From Desulfovibrio psychrotolerans (lineage in GTDB: Bacteria > Desulfobacterota > Desulfovibrionia > Desulfovibrionales > Desulfovibrionaceae): DNA of 64,000 nucleotides. Below the pieces are notes generated by a model that was not told the origin of the DNA, searched no databases, and worked only from the letters and a program-made list of their open reading frames with translations. Positions 46,070 through 53,349 of the stretch are shown here, one piece after another (position 1 is the first letter of the stretch; each line of letters begins with the position of its first letter). Location: assembly GCF_013340305.1 (NCBI RefSeq), contig NZ_BLVP01000036.1:1-64000 (forward strand), written 5' to 3'. Position numbers and translations under genes: made by a program.

Positions 46070-47050
46070 TTACCTCGCAGGGGCCTGAATGATAAGGGTG
46101 TCGTACTGCCGGGCGGCATCCCACTGCGCAAGGTCGCCGGATTCCAGCGAGCAGAAAGATACCTCGTCAGCGGCAGAGGAACCGGCCGTCTGCGCCACGC
46201 GCAGGCTTGCCACCTTTTTGCCGGGCAGGGTGATGAGGGTATTGGTCTGGGGGTTGTTCACCTTTTTCCCTTCCTGCATCACGTCAAACACGTCACCGGC
46301 CTTTATGCCCTGCGAAGCGCCGCCCCCCATGATGTACAGCCCCTCTTCGCTGCCCAGAATGTAGCTGCGCCATGGCTTGTTCATCAGGTTTTCAATAAGA
46401 TTGGAGGCCACATCCGTAATGGCGGCGTCTATGGCTTTGTCGTTGATGGAGGAATCATAGCCCTGACGCGCCCCCACGCCAAAGACCGATCCCGCTTCGG
46501 AAAAGGCTTCCCCTTCGCCTTCTTCGGAGTAGATGATTTCACCCGTGTACACATCAACAAGGCGGATATTCACCTTGGCAAAGGCAACCTGCTTTTTGGT
46601 GCGGCTGAATATGCCCACATCGCCCGTTTCCTTGCGACCGAATTCGGAAATGGAGCCGACAATCAGATAATCGGCCATATTGCGCAGGGGAGAGGCGTTT
46701 CCTATGCCCAGTTCCTTTTGTACCTTATCCAGATCGGCACGTTCCAGCAGAATGAACTTTTCCGTGGCCATCAGCTTGTTGGAAAGAATATCCACAGCTT
46801 GTTTGCCAATACGGTCGTTGTTCTCGTCCAGAAAGAAGCTCTGGCCGTATTTGCTTTCGTTGGTAAAGCGGGCAATGGCCACTTTACGCTTAAGTCCTTT
46901 GTACGGCTCGTCCGCCGCCTTGGCGATAACGGGACTGACCACCTGCTTCGGCCCGGTGGAATCAATTTTTTCCGGCTTCTGCACGGTGGCGCACGCGCAG
47001 AGCGAAAGGCAGGCCAATACCGTAAGTAGCCGTTGCAACATTACAATCAT
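46070..47050 (-). CDS. CsgG-family outer-membrane lipoprotein
   Basis: 326 residues with a lipoprotein signal (SLCAC). The CsgG-like core reads KRKVAIARFTNESKYGQ, then DILSNKLMATEKFILLERADLDKVQKEL, YLIVGSISEFGRKE and VNIRLVDVYTGEIIYSEEGEG. In curli systems CsgG is the outer-membrane secretion pore, but here there is no curli gene. It is first in the four-gene unit. The same combination of CsgG-like, DUF4810 and GNA1162-like genes occurs in Neisseria. The start at 47050 follows GGGGAGAG. Confidence 0.88.
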   Translation of the reverse strand: MIVMLQRLLTVLACLSLCACATVQKPEKIDSTGPKQVVSPVIAKAADEPYKGLKRKVAIARFTNESKYGQSFFLDENNDRIGKQAVDILSNKLMATEKFILLERADLDKVQKELGIGNASPLRNMADYLIVGSISEFGRKETGDVGIFSRTKKQVAFAKVNIRLVDVYTGEIIYSEEGEGEAFSEAGSVFGVGARQGYDSSINDKAIDAAITDVASNLIENLMNKPWRSYILGSEEGLYIMGGGASQGIKAGDVFDVMQEGKKVNNPQTNTLITLPGKKVASLRVAQTAGSSAADEVSFCSLESGDLAQWDAARQYDTLIIQAPAR

Positions 47051-47277
47051 TACTCTCCCCTAGTGTGTAAATGTTAACAGATATACAGGTAGGGGGTTTT
47101 TGTGAGTTACTTTGATAAGAATTGCAACAACAAAGTGGGTAATCGATTCTTAAGGAAATATTTTGATGGGTGGAGCGATGCTCCTATTTGTGAATGAGTT
47201 GCGATTGGTGGGGGGGTGGTTGTGCTGGGAGGGGGGGCTCGGGGGAGGGGCATTTGGGTGGCATTGAAGGGGGAAAG
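47051..47277. other. Promoter region of the CsgG operon with G-rich tract
   Basis: I see no gene here. The right-hand part (47207-47260) is unusually G-rich on the plus strand, with runs of 7, 3, 7, 5, 4 and 3 guanines separated by short spacers, so a G-quadruplex is possible. The AT-rich left part should hold the operon's promoter. Confidence 0.5.
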
Positions 47278-47346
47278 AAAAAACCCCAAGATTGTTTTCA
47301 ACCTTGGGGGGTTGTCGTTGTTTGGGCAGCGAGGGTGGAATTTTAG
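47278..47346 (-). other. Decayed copy of tRNA-Ser 3' end and its terminator
   Basis: On the minus strand a hairpin with T-run (CCCCAAGATTGTTTTCAA core on the plus strand) follows a sequence like the T-arm and acceptor end of the tRNA-Ser remnant at 49158. The 18-base hairpin core is identical to the one at 49117-49134. The adjoining 27 bases match at about 70% by eye with the same spacing. The stretch looks like an old, mutated attachment-site scar. It could instead be just a repeated terminator. Confidence 0.45.
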
Positions 47347-47504
47347 CAACCTCGCTGGCGCATTCCAAAGACATTGGAATTAGGGGATGGTACACGATTG
47401 ACGGAAATATGTTGAGCCAATGTGTACTAGTATTGTGAACCACATTCTTGCTGGATACAAAAGACCCATAAGGGATGTATGCTGTTTAAAACCGAGGAAG
47501 AAAA

Positions 47505-48488
47505 TTAAAAAGGAACATCATCATGAAGGCTGAACCTGTCCACCTCTGGCAAGGCTCCCTTAGGGAGGGGCAAATTAGCTACGATGAATAGATCGAGAAT
47601 GTCGTTTCGCTCCATGAACATGATTTGCGATCGTTTGGCCGCATCTAGCTTGTTTCCAAGCCAATTTCGCGCCTGCTTGGTAATCTCCCCTCCTGAAACT
47701 ATAAACGCATGATCAACCAGTACGCGCCGATTTAGCTCAGGATCGAATACTTCATGACCGAGCATCATGGAAACTTGATTGTATATTTCCGCAATGTTGT
47801 TAGAACCATTTTTTCCCATACCTGCAGCATCCAGTCTTCCCTTTTTTGCCTGTATCCCAAAGTAGATAACATGAAGTGTAGGCAAGGTGAATTTCATCCA
47901 AACATCCTTGCCGTACTCCAAGGCCTTGTCTCTGTGGCCTGCAGAAGTTATGCGGTGATATCCCAATTGACGAAAGAGCGGCAACAGCACCTCTTCAATC
48001 AAATCGTCTTCCGAACATTCACTGAGATAGGTTTCTAGAAGCCGTCTTCGCTCTAATTCGAGAGGAGTCATCGGACGGTGCGGACTGTCCATTTGGGCGA
48101 CTACGTTTGTTGCAATGTGGCGCAACTGTGCCGTTTCTGTTTCGTCGTAGAACACCTCCCAGCCTTCACGCTTAAGTACAACGTTCAACGCAGCCAACGC
48201 TTTACTTCTATCTTTATCTCCGTCATGAGCTTCACTCTTGTCAAGTACAGAGCGGATGATACGCACAAAAGCATCAGGCAGAATCGCAGGATTGGTCTGT
48301 GGAAGCGCCAAAACATCCCCTAAACGATCGGCAACCCATGCAGCTCGTGTAGTTCCGTCATGAGTATAATCAAGTCCGCAATCATTAAAAAACTCAGTGA
48401 TGAAGTAGCTTGAGCGATACTTGAAAAAACCAACATCTCCACAAATTATTGCTCCAAGTTCGCGGAGAGTTTTCATCTTCCACTTCAT
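47505..48488 (-). CDS. AbiJ-like/PD-(D/E)XK putative defence nuclease
   Basis: 327 residues. The N-terminal 60 residues (YFITEFFNDCGLDYTHDG, then TRAAWVADRL) resemble AbiJ N-terminal domains found in abortive-infection proteins. The middle carries a restriction-endonuclease-like core: Glu165/Glu166, Asp195 in YGKDVW, and QAKK (213-216) after strand YFGI, matching E/D-x-K spacing. This suggests a Mrr-like DNA-targeting nuclease. Codon use is AT-richer than the neighbours. It is probably a single-gene defence element. Its start follows AAGGA, with TATTAT farther upstream as a possible -10. Confidence 0.6.
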   Translation of the reverse strand: MKWKMKTLRELGAIICGDVGFFKYRSSYFITEFFNDCGLDYTHDGTTRAAWVADRLGDVLALPQTNPAILPDAFVRIIRSVLDKSEAHDGDKDRSKALAALNVVLKREGWEVFYDETETAQLRHIATNVVAQMDSPHRPMTPLELERRRLLETYLSECSEDDLIEEVLLPLFRQLGYHRITSAGHRDKALEYGKDVWMKFTLPTLHVIYFGIQAKKGRLDAAGMGKNGSNNIAEIYNQVSMMLGHEVFDPELNRRVLVDHAFIVSGGEITKQARNWLGNKLDAAKRSQIMFMERNDILDLFIVANLPLPKGALPEVDRFSLHDDVPF

Positions 48489-48543
48489 TTGTAATCCTTA
48501 TAATATGGACTTCGCTACATAGCATGTGGTGACGACAAAATCA

Positions 48544-48569
48544 AAAGAGGGAAGGGCACTTCCCTCTTT
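48544..48569 (-). terminator. Terminator of the GrlR-like gene
   Basis: An 11-bp stem (AAAGAGGGAAG and its complement) with a 4-base loop and a T-rich 3' flank on the minus strand, 14 bp past the stop codon. Confidence 0.8.
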
Positions 48570-48582
48570 CGGTAAATACGAG

Positions 48583-48912
48583 TTAAGCAAGGTCTCGCAA
48601 CTTATTCATTTCAAAAACCATCTGCCGCTGAGGTGCTCCAACGGGATGCCCTTGTCCTTTAATGGTCCCCGCACTGACTTCTTTACCTGAAAGGACTAGG
48701 TCGATTTTTTCAACATTTCCAAAAATGTTGTTGCGCGGTCCTTTCCAGTGTTTCACTTCGACCTTTGCACTAAAATTATTAGGGTTTTCTTCGTAGGTTC
48801 CGGCGTAAAGGTAGCTGAGATCTCCCCCATGAGCCTTGCCACTACTCAGAACAACCAATCCTCCCCCAGCACCTCCTGAAGTGCCAAACTCAACGTAATA
48901 AATGCCGTCCAT
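48583..48912 (-). CDS. GrlR-family-like small protein
   Basis: 109 residues from ATG 48912, with AGGAG 6 bases upstream. The pattern MDGIYYVEFGTSGG, GLVVLSSGKAHGGDLSYLYAGTY and GNVEKIDLVLSGKEVSAGTI resembles GrlR, the small beta-barrel (lipocalin-like) repressor partner of GrlA in type III secretion islands. Here there is no secretion system, so the role is different or unknown. A perfect 17-bp palindrome lies 72 bp upstream. Its GC content is low, like the adjacent nuclease gene. Confidence 0.65.
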   Translation of the reverse strand: MDGIYYVEFGTSGGAGGGLVVLSSGKAHGGDLSYLYAGTYEENPNNFSAKVEVKHWKGPRNNIFGNVEKIDLVLSGKEVSAGTIKGQGHPVGAPQRQMVFEMNKLRDLA

Positions 48913-48983
48913 GACAATCTCCTGCTTCAAGTTAAAGGTTTAGTGAGCGTATACATACAACGCGATATTGTGCAATTGTATTC

Positions 48984-49000
48984 TGTTTACTCAGTAAACA
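48984..49000. promoter_or_regulatory. Perfect 17-bp palindrome upstream of the GrlR-like gene
   Basis: TGTTTACT, a central C, and AGTAAACA form a perfect inverted repeat 72 bp before the GrlR-like start codon. No T-run follows, so it is more likely an operator than a terminator. The regulator is unknown. Confidence 0.5.
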
Positions 49001-49111
49001 TGAGGAGATTCGTTCATGTAACCCATGGCGATTAAATGAATAATACATTGGCTTGAGTGGTGATATACGCTTATCTTCTGTGCCATCTCAATGTACCCCA
49101 CAGCCCAAACG

Positions 49112-49147
49112 AAAAGCCCCCAAGATTGTTTTCAATCTCAGGGGCTT
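49112..49147 (-). terminator. Terminator beyond the tRNA-Ser remnant
   Basis: On the minus strand, a hairpin (AAGCCCC with GGGGCTT, then AGATTG with CAATCT around a TTTT loop on the plus strand) lies 10 bp past the tRNA remnant. It is the natural downstream terminator of the tRNA. Confidence 0.75.
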
Positions 49148-49157
49148 GTTATTCTCA

Positions 49158-49220
49158 TGGCGGAGAGGGTGGGATTCGAACCCACGTAGAGGCTATTAAC
49201 CCCTAACTCGATTTCGAGTC
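49158..49220 (-). tRNA. tRNA-Ser(CGA) 3' fragment: element attachment site
   Basis: The minus strand carries the 3' part of a serine tRNA: anticodon loop CTCGAAA (anticodon CGA), anticodon-stem 3' side, long variable arm, T-arm GTGGGTTCGAATCCCAC and acceptor end CTCTCCGCCA. The 5' half, D-arm and acceptor 5' strand are absent: upstream sequence does not pair, and identity stops in the anticodon stem. This is what a tyrosine integrase leaves when it crosses over in the anticodon region. The intact tRNA should be at the other end of the element, outside this window. The integrase gene starts the adjoining element. Confidence 0.85.
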
Positions 49221-49348
49221 GATGAATAGCCGCATTCGTGTTTAGTGAAATTGTGTAGTTACAGCATGATACGCTATTTTATTATGCCTCAAAATGCCGT
49301 CGAAAGACACTTTGTGTTTCAGAATCACGCCACAAATCACGCCGCGAA

Positions 49349-50419
49349 TCACTCTTCATTTTGTGCCTTAGAAGCCTCAATTGGCGAGGGGTTGAAGGCA
49401 TCAAGAATGGAGTGGTCAACCTGCAATTCATGTAGGTATATTTCCGTAGTGCGGACGTTCATGTGTCCAAGGAATTTTTGAATCTGGCGCGTGGTGGCCT
49501 TGTGGGAATCGGAGATACGCGACGCCACATGGTGCCGGATGGCGTGAGCTGTAAAAGGCTTTTCAAGCCCGGCACGTTCACAAACGCGCTTGAATAAATC
49601 GCGGATGAATCCGCTAATGCGGTGGTATGGTTGGCCTGTAAGTGGGTTGGGAAAAACATACGGGTTTGTTTTGTCCCGTTCTTCCCAAATGCCCCATAGC
49701 AACGAATGCAACTCTTCATGTATCCCGAGTACGCGCGGCTCTTTGTTGCCCCCACGGCGCTTTGAAGTCCAGAGGCGGAGCGCCCGCGCTTCGAAGTTTA
49801 CATCTTCCCAGGTCATGCCCAGGACTTCGCTTAATCTGGCGGCGGTAAAGTACAGCGTGTCGATGATCTGGCGTTCTTCTTTTGTCGCAGCCATGCGGAC
49901 GGCAGCTATATCTTCTGCGGGTGGAACATAGCGCACATATGATTTAGTCGCGTATGATTCTATGGAGATGGCGGGATTATGAACGGTATGCCCGTGTTTC
50001 ATTCCCCATTTGAATAGAGTGGAGATTTCGCGGAGGTCACAGTTTGCGGCTGTTTCTCCGCGTTCCTCTTTTTGAATGCGTAGATACTCTGCCAAGTGGT
50101 CCCGCGTTACATCGCGGAGCAGGATGGTATAGCCTGAAAATGCTAAAACGCGGCGAAAGGTGCCGCGTTTATAGATGTACGTGTTTCTTTTACGTCGATC
50201 TTGTATTTCGGTGAGATAGGCATTAGCAAGTTGCTCTAAGGTTATGAGGGTCTGCCGCTGATGCTGCGGCTGAACGGGGGCTTTTTCTGCGTCGCGTAGC
50301 CAATCGCGGGCTTCCTTCTTCGTTAGAAAGCCCCGCTTGCAGGCAATGCGTTTCCCCCCGGCGTACAGTTCCGCTTTGTACCGCCTCCCTTGCTTTGTCT
50401 GATATGTCGCTATCGCCAT
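49349..50419 (-). CDS. int: Tyrosine-type phage integrase
   Basis: 356 residues. It has an N-terminal AP2-like DNA-binding arm, a core-binding SAM-like domain, and a catalytic domain with the full set: Arg195 (AARLSEVLGM), Lys220, His292 and Arg295 (HAIRHH), His319 (FLGHMN) and Tyr328 (TEIYLHEL). It drives integration at the tRNA-Ser remnant 130 bp past its stop codon and belongs to the leftward early gene block. Its start lies within the upstream xis-like gene. Confidence 0.93.
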   Translation of the reverse strand: MAIATYQTKQGRRYKAELYAGGKRIACKRGFLTKKEARDWLRDAEKAPVQPQHQRQTLITLEQLANAYLTEIQDRRKRNTYIYKRGTFRRVLAFSGYTILLRDVTRDHLAEYLRIQKEERGETAANCDLREISTLFKWGMKHGHTVHNPAISIESYATKSYVRYVPPAEDIAAVRMAATKEERQIIDTLYFTAARLSEVLGMTWEDVNFEARALRLWTSKRRGGNKEPRVLGIHEELHSLLWGIWEERDKTNPYVFPNPLTGQPYHRISGFIRDLFKRVCERAGLEKPFTAHAIRHHVASRISDSHKATTRQIQKFLGHMNVRTTEIYLHELQVDHSILDAFNPSPIEASKAQNEE

Positions 50420-50630
50420 AATTAACCCCGTTGTTTCGTACCAGGAACGCTTTGACGTCCTCTACAGAAAAACGGGCGGCGCGTCCATCCGTTGCCTTGA
50501 GGCCGGGCAATATGATGTGAGGCAGCAATTTCCATACATCTTGCAAGCGCCGATATGACATACCAAGCGCCTTTGCAAGCTGCTTGAGGTTAACTAGTGC
50601 AGCGGGTTGTGTTTGTATCTGCTTATCTTC
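50223..50630 (-). CDS. Excisionase/AlpA-like HTH protein overlapping int
   Basis: 135 residues from ATG 50630, with GAGGGG upstream. The N-terminal 60 residues form a small winged-helix-type domain (VNLKQLAKALGMSYRRLQDVW, then ARFSVEDVKAFL), the type seen in excisionases. The C-terminal half of the frame (about 65 residues) is translated from the same DNA as the start of int in another frame (197-bp overlap). Whether that tail is used, or whether a frameshift shortens it, I cannot tell. Location next to int supports a Xis-like role. Confidence 0.6.
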   Translation of the reverse strand, partial: EDKQIQTQPAALVNLKQLAKALGMSYRRLQDVWKLLPHIILPGLKATDGRAARFSVEDVKAFLVRNNGVNYGDSDISDKAREAVQSGTVRRGETHCLQAGLSNEEGSPRLATRRRKSPRSAAASAADPHNLRATC

Positions 50631-50937
50631 CATTACCGTTCCCCTCAAGCCTGATGCCAATACAAATCAATTCCACGTCGCCCCCGTAGCACTCTAGAAC
50701 TGCGGCCCGATCATACTCGGGCAGGGTGCTGGAATGGCGCACATCTGCCGAAGTGACAACGCCGTACAGGCGCTTACCGCCGTTGTAGCCGAGGGAGAGA
50801 GTAGCGCGGCGGCCAACGCGCACATTGCGCAGGTTCCACTGCCGCTTGTGCTGGCGGTATTCAACGGTTTTGGTGCCCGCTTCAAAGTCGGCAAAGTGCC
50901 TGGTGCGTAGGGGGATGAAAAGGGGCTTTTCATGCAT
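50623..50937 (-). CDS. ASCH-domain-like protein
   Basis: 104 residues, ATG after GGAGAATAAACC. The ASCH-like RNA-binding fold is suggested by LFIPLRTRHFADFEAGTKTVEYR at the start and VTSADVRHSSTLPEYDRA later. It overlaps the xis-like gene by 8 bases. In prophages such small ASCH proteins are common, but their role is unknown. Confidence 0.7.
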   Translation of the reverse strand: MHEKPLFIPLRTRHFADFEAGTKTVEYRQHKRQWNLRNVRVGRRATLSLGYNGGKRLYGVVTSADVRHSSTLPEYDRAAVLECYGGDVELICIGIRLEGNGNGR

Positions 50938-50940
50938 GGT

Positions 50941-51132
50941 TTATTCTCCTGGCGTAGGTACATCACGCAAGGCACGGGCGATTTCTGCCAGCATGAAGAA
51001 GATTGCTTGCAGCAGGAACATGAAGGCGTCTTCCTGTCTGCCTTCTGCATGCGCTTTAGCTGCATCCCAAAGGCACCAGAAAGCAATGCCGGGAAGGACA
51101 TAGGGCCAGATGGCAAAGAAGATAGCTTTCAT
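50941..51132 (-). CDS. Small membrane protein
   Basis: 63 residues from ATG 51132, with GGGGAG upstream. Two hydrophobic segments (AIFFAIWPYVLPGIAFWCLW and FMFLLQAIFFMLAEIA) are separated by a charged loop. Unknown function. It overlaps the upstream gene by 4 bases, so translation is coupled. Confidence 0.55.
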   Translation of the reverse strand: MKAIFFAIWPYVLPGIAFWCLWDAAKAHAEGRQEDAFMFLLQAIFFMLAEIARALRDVPTPGE

Positions 51133-51599
51133 TGCTCCCCTTCCCCTGGTTCTGCTGGCAGAAGTATCTTTGTCCAATGGGTATGGTATCCGGGCCAATC
51201 ACTGCAAAACGGCGCGCCGCAGTATGGAGGTTCTTCTATGGGGAATGTCCACCAAAGCACATAACCTTCATCCTCGTGATATTCTTCAAGCGGACGCGGT
51301 TTGATTAGCTCTATGCCTTCAAGCTGTTTTGTCGGGATGCCCTTGCAAGCGTTGAAGGTGGCCGCCATGCGGTCAGAGAGTTGGGGGCGGAAGTCAGGAA
51401 CGCCAACATACAGTTCATGCACGGGCGGCACTCCATCCGCAAAAAGCCCCGCATTATGAAGCTGTTTAGGGTTCAGTTTCAAAGAAAGGTGCTGTTCTCC
51501 GTAATTGGGGACGGGAAATGATACGAGTTCGGCCTTGTGTTCAAGAACGCGCACCACGCCTTTTAGCGTCCATATTTCCGGCGAAAAATTCTCGCTCAT
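51129..51599 (-). CDS. Hypothetical phage protein
   Basis: 156 residues of unknown family. It has strand-rich segments (TLKGVVRVLEHKAELVSFPV, YVLWWTFPIEEPPYCGAPFC). It overlaps its neighbours by 4 bases on both sides (TGA/ATG type), which shows it belongs to a tightly packed leftward operon. Confidence 0.65.
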   Translation of the reverse strand: MSENFSPEIWTLKGVVRVLEHKAELVSFPVPNYGEQHLSLKLNPKQLHNAGLFADGVPPVHELYVGVPDFRPQLSDRMAATFNACKGIPTKQLEGIELIKPRPLEEYHEDEGYVLWWTFPIEEPPYCGAPFCSDWPGYHTHWTKILLPAEPGEGEQ

Positions 51600-51820
51600 G
51601 CTGACTCCTGATTAAACAGCGGCATGGCGCTGGTGTCTGCCGTGGCGTTCCAGGCGGTTACGGCTTCGCCTTCCGTGCGCTTGATCGGGCCACGCGCAAG
51701 GCAGGCAGAGCAGCGAACGGAGAATTTAGGCTTGTGCGGGGTGTGGTACGAATAAGCGGCGGTAGCGTGCTTGCCGACTATTTTGGTGTTGGAACTGTTG
51801 CAGAATGGGCAGTTACGCAT
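51596..51820 (-). CDS. Lar-like zinc-binding restriction-alleviation protein
   Basis: 74 residues. The zinc motif CPFC near the N-terminus, CSAC in the second half (CSACLARGP) and the closing AWNATA match the restriction-alleviation (Lar) family found in prophages. Lar modifies type I restriction activity. It is part of the leftward early operon. Confidence 0.75.
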   Translation of the reverse strand: MRNCPFCNSSNTKIVGKHATAAYSYHTPHKPKFSVRCSACLARGPIKRTEGEAVTAWNATADTSAMPLFNQESA

Positions 51821-51828
51821 ACCACCCC

Positions 51829-52314
51829 CTACGCCGCGAAGGCGACCTGCACGAACTCATGCGCCAGGGCTTCGCCGTGGTTCATGTCGGGCAGGGCCGA
51901 AAGGTCCGGGTCAAAGTGGTTGTACAGCGTGGAAAGCATGCCTTCCAGGGCGTCATACATGGCGCGGGCCTGGGTTGCGTTGTGCGGAAGCCGGTCTTTG
52001 TGCTCCACAACCATTGCCAGAGCTACGGATATGAAGGTGGGGCGGGTAAGCTGTTCATCGTCCGACCATGCGGCGCGGAGTTTATCGCCCACTTCGATCA
52101 TGTAGCGGTTGTCGCTGGCGTCCAGGGTGCCCAGGGCGTCCATTTCTGCCTCTACACGGGCAAGGATGCGCTTGATGCTTTGAACGCTCTTTGACGCAAG
52201 CCTTGCTTCCGTGTCCCTGGCTTCCTTCGCTTCGGCATCGGTCTGCAACATGCCCTGGCATATTGAGCGCAGAACGTGCAGCACGACGTACAAGCGGCGT
52301 TTACTACGTGACAT
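51829..52314 (-). CDS. Hypothetical phage protein
   Basis: 161 residues, mainly helical, unknown family. It overlaps nothing but is 2 bp from the small gene on its 5' side. It belongs to the leftward early block. No domain recognised. Confidence 0.6.
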   Translation of the reverse strand: MSRSKRRLYVVLHVLRSICQGMLQTDAEAKEARDTEARLASKSVQSIKRILARVEAEMDALGTLDASDNRYMIEVGDKLRAAWSDDEQLTRPTFISVALAMVVEHKDRLPHNATQARAMYDALEGMLSTLYNHFDPDLSALPDMNHGEALAHEFVQVAFAA

Positions 52315-52316
52315 GG

Positions 52317-52496
52317 TTACGCCTCCCTTTTCTCTTCCAGATTTCCGGCCTGCACTTCCAGAACGTGCAGCTTACCGCCGAAGGCCGCGCTCATTTCGGC
52401 GCGATCTTTGGCGATGATCTGCGCGGTGTGCGCATCGTCGGCTTTCACGGGAACCAGGACCCGCAGGGCAACTTCAACGGTGTATTCTTTCTTCAT
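52317..52496 (-). CDS. Small hypothetical protein (59 aa)
   Basis: 59 residues, starting EYTVEVALRVLVPVKADDAH and ending GNLEEKREA. It has a strand-helix-strand pattern, with balanced charge. It fills the gap between two longer leftward genes, ending 2 bp ahead of the next start. A GGGGG-rich site lies upstream. Function unknown. Confidence 0.55.
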   Translation of the reverse strand: MKKEYTVEVALRVLVPVKADDAHTAQIIAKDRAEMSAAFGGKLHVLEVQAGNLEEKREA

Positions 52497-52560
52497 GGTG
52501 TGGGTGGGGTAGTGCCGGGGGCTTGGGCGCGCCCCCGGCGTTGTGTGGAGTGGGCAAGCG

Positions 52561-53322
52561 CTACGCGATTACGCGCACGCCTTCGGGAAGCTTTTCACGC
52601 AGCCACTTGCTGATTTCTTCTATTGCCGCGATCTGCCATGCACCGCCGTCTGCGGCCATGAGCTTGCAGGATGCGCCTTCATCCGGGCTACCCTTAAAGC
52701 GGAGCACGAACTTGCGGGCGGGCTGCATGATTTCGACGAAGGAAGAGAAGGGGTAGAGCACAACAGGGTTGGGCACTTCGATATTCGTTTTGCGCTGGAC
52801 GCCAACGCGGGCGGTCACGGTCTGCGAAAGGCCGTCGTCGGTCTGTCCCACTTCCGCCTGGGCGGAAAGGTTGCTGCAGATGGCAATGACGGTTTCCAAG
52901 TCGCCGCCTTCCGCGAAGCAGGACTGCAGGTAGGGCACGAAGCTATCCGGCCCCACGAAGCGGTCATACATATGATCGGGCACAAGGGCCGTTGCGCGCA
53001 TGAATACAGGGCGTTGCAGATGGGGGCCGGTGGGAATGGAGCGAATGGCAACGTCCGTGGCATTGTTCACATGGACCAGGAGCTTATCAAGCTCCAGGCC
53101 GTCCGGGTTGTGCGCCAGGTAGTCTACCAGAGCGGTAAGGGTGTTCACGGAAAGGGTATCCGCTTCGGGGTCCTTCATGGGGCGGAAATCGCCTTTCCAG
53201 AACGGGCGGCCATTGTGTTCCTGAACGACAAACTGCGTTTTGCGTTCAACTTCCGCAGCGGCCAGTTCTTTGCCGAGGCTTACAGCGCGGTCAAGCGTTT
53301 CGCTGAGATCGAAATCAGGCAT
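52561..53322 (-). CDS. Phage protein of DUF2303-like type
   Basis: 253 residues. The layout (long alpha/beta protein with PVFMRATALVPDHMYDRFVG and DLETVIAICSNL) resembles the DUF2303 family of phage genes, often found near recombination functions. I cannot assign an activity. It is the largest gene of the leftward early block, lying 27 bp from the preceding gene. Confidence 0.5.
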   Translation of the reverse strand: MPDFDLSETLDRAVSLGKELAAAEVERKTQFVVQEHNGRPFWKGDFRPMKDPEADTLSVNTLTALVDYLAHNPDGLELDKLLVHVNNATDVAIRSIPTGPHLQRPVFMRATALVPDHMYDRFVGPDSFVPYLQSCFAEGGDLETVIAICSNLSAQAEVGQTDDGLSQTVTARVGVQRKTNIEVPNPVVLYPFSSFVEIMQPARKFVLRFKGSPDEGASCKLMAADGGAWQIAAIEEISKWLREKLPEGVRVIA

Positions 53323-53349
53323 GGTGTGCCGTGTCCTTTGGGTTGCGGG

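Noticed and set aside
49158-49220. An intact tRNA gene
   Set aside because: The acceptor 5' strand and D-arm are missing, and the upstream bases cannot form them.
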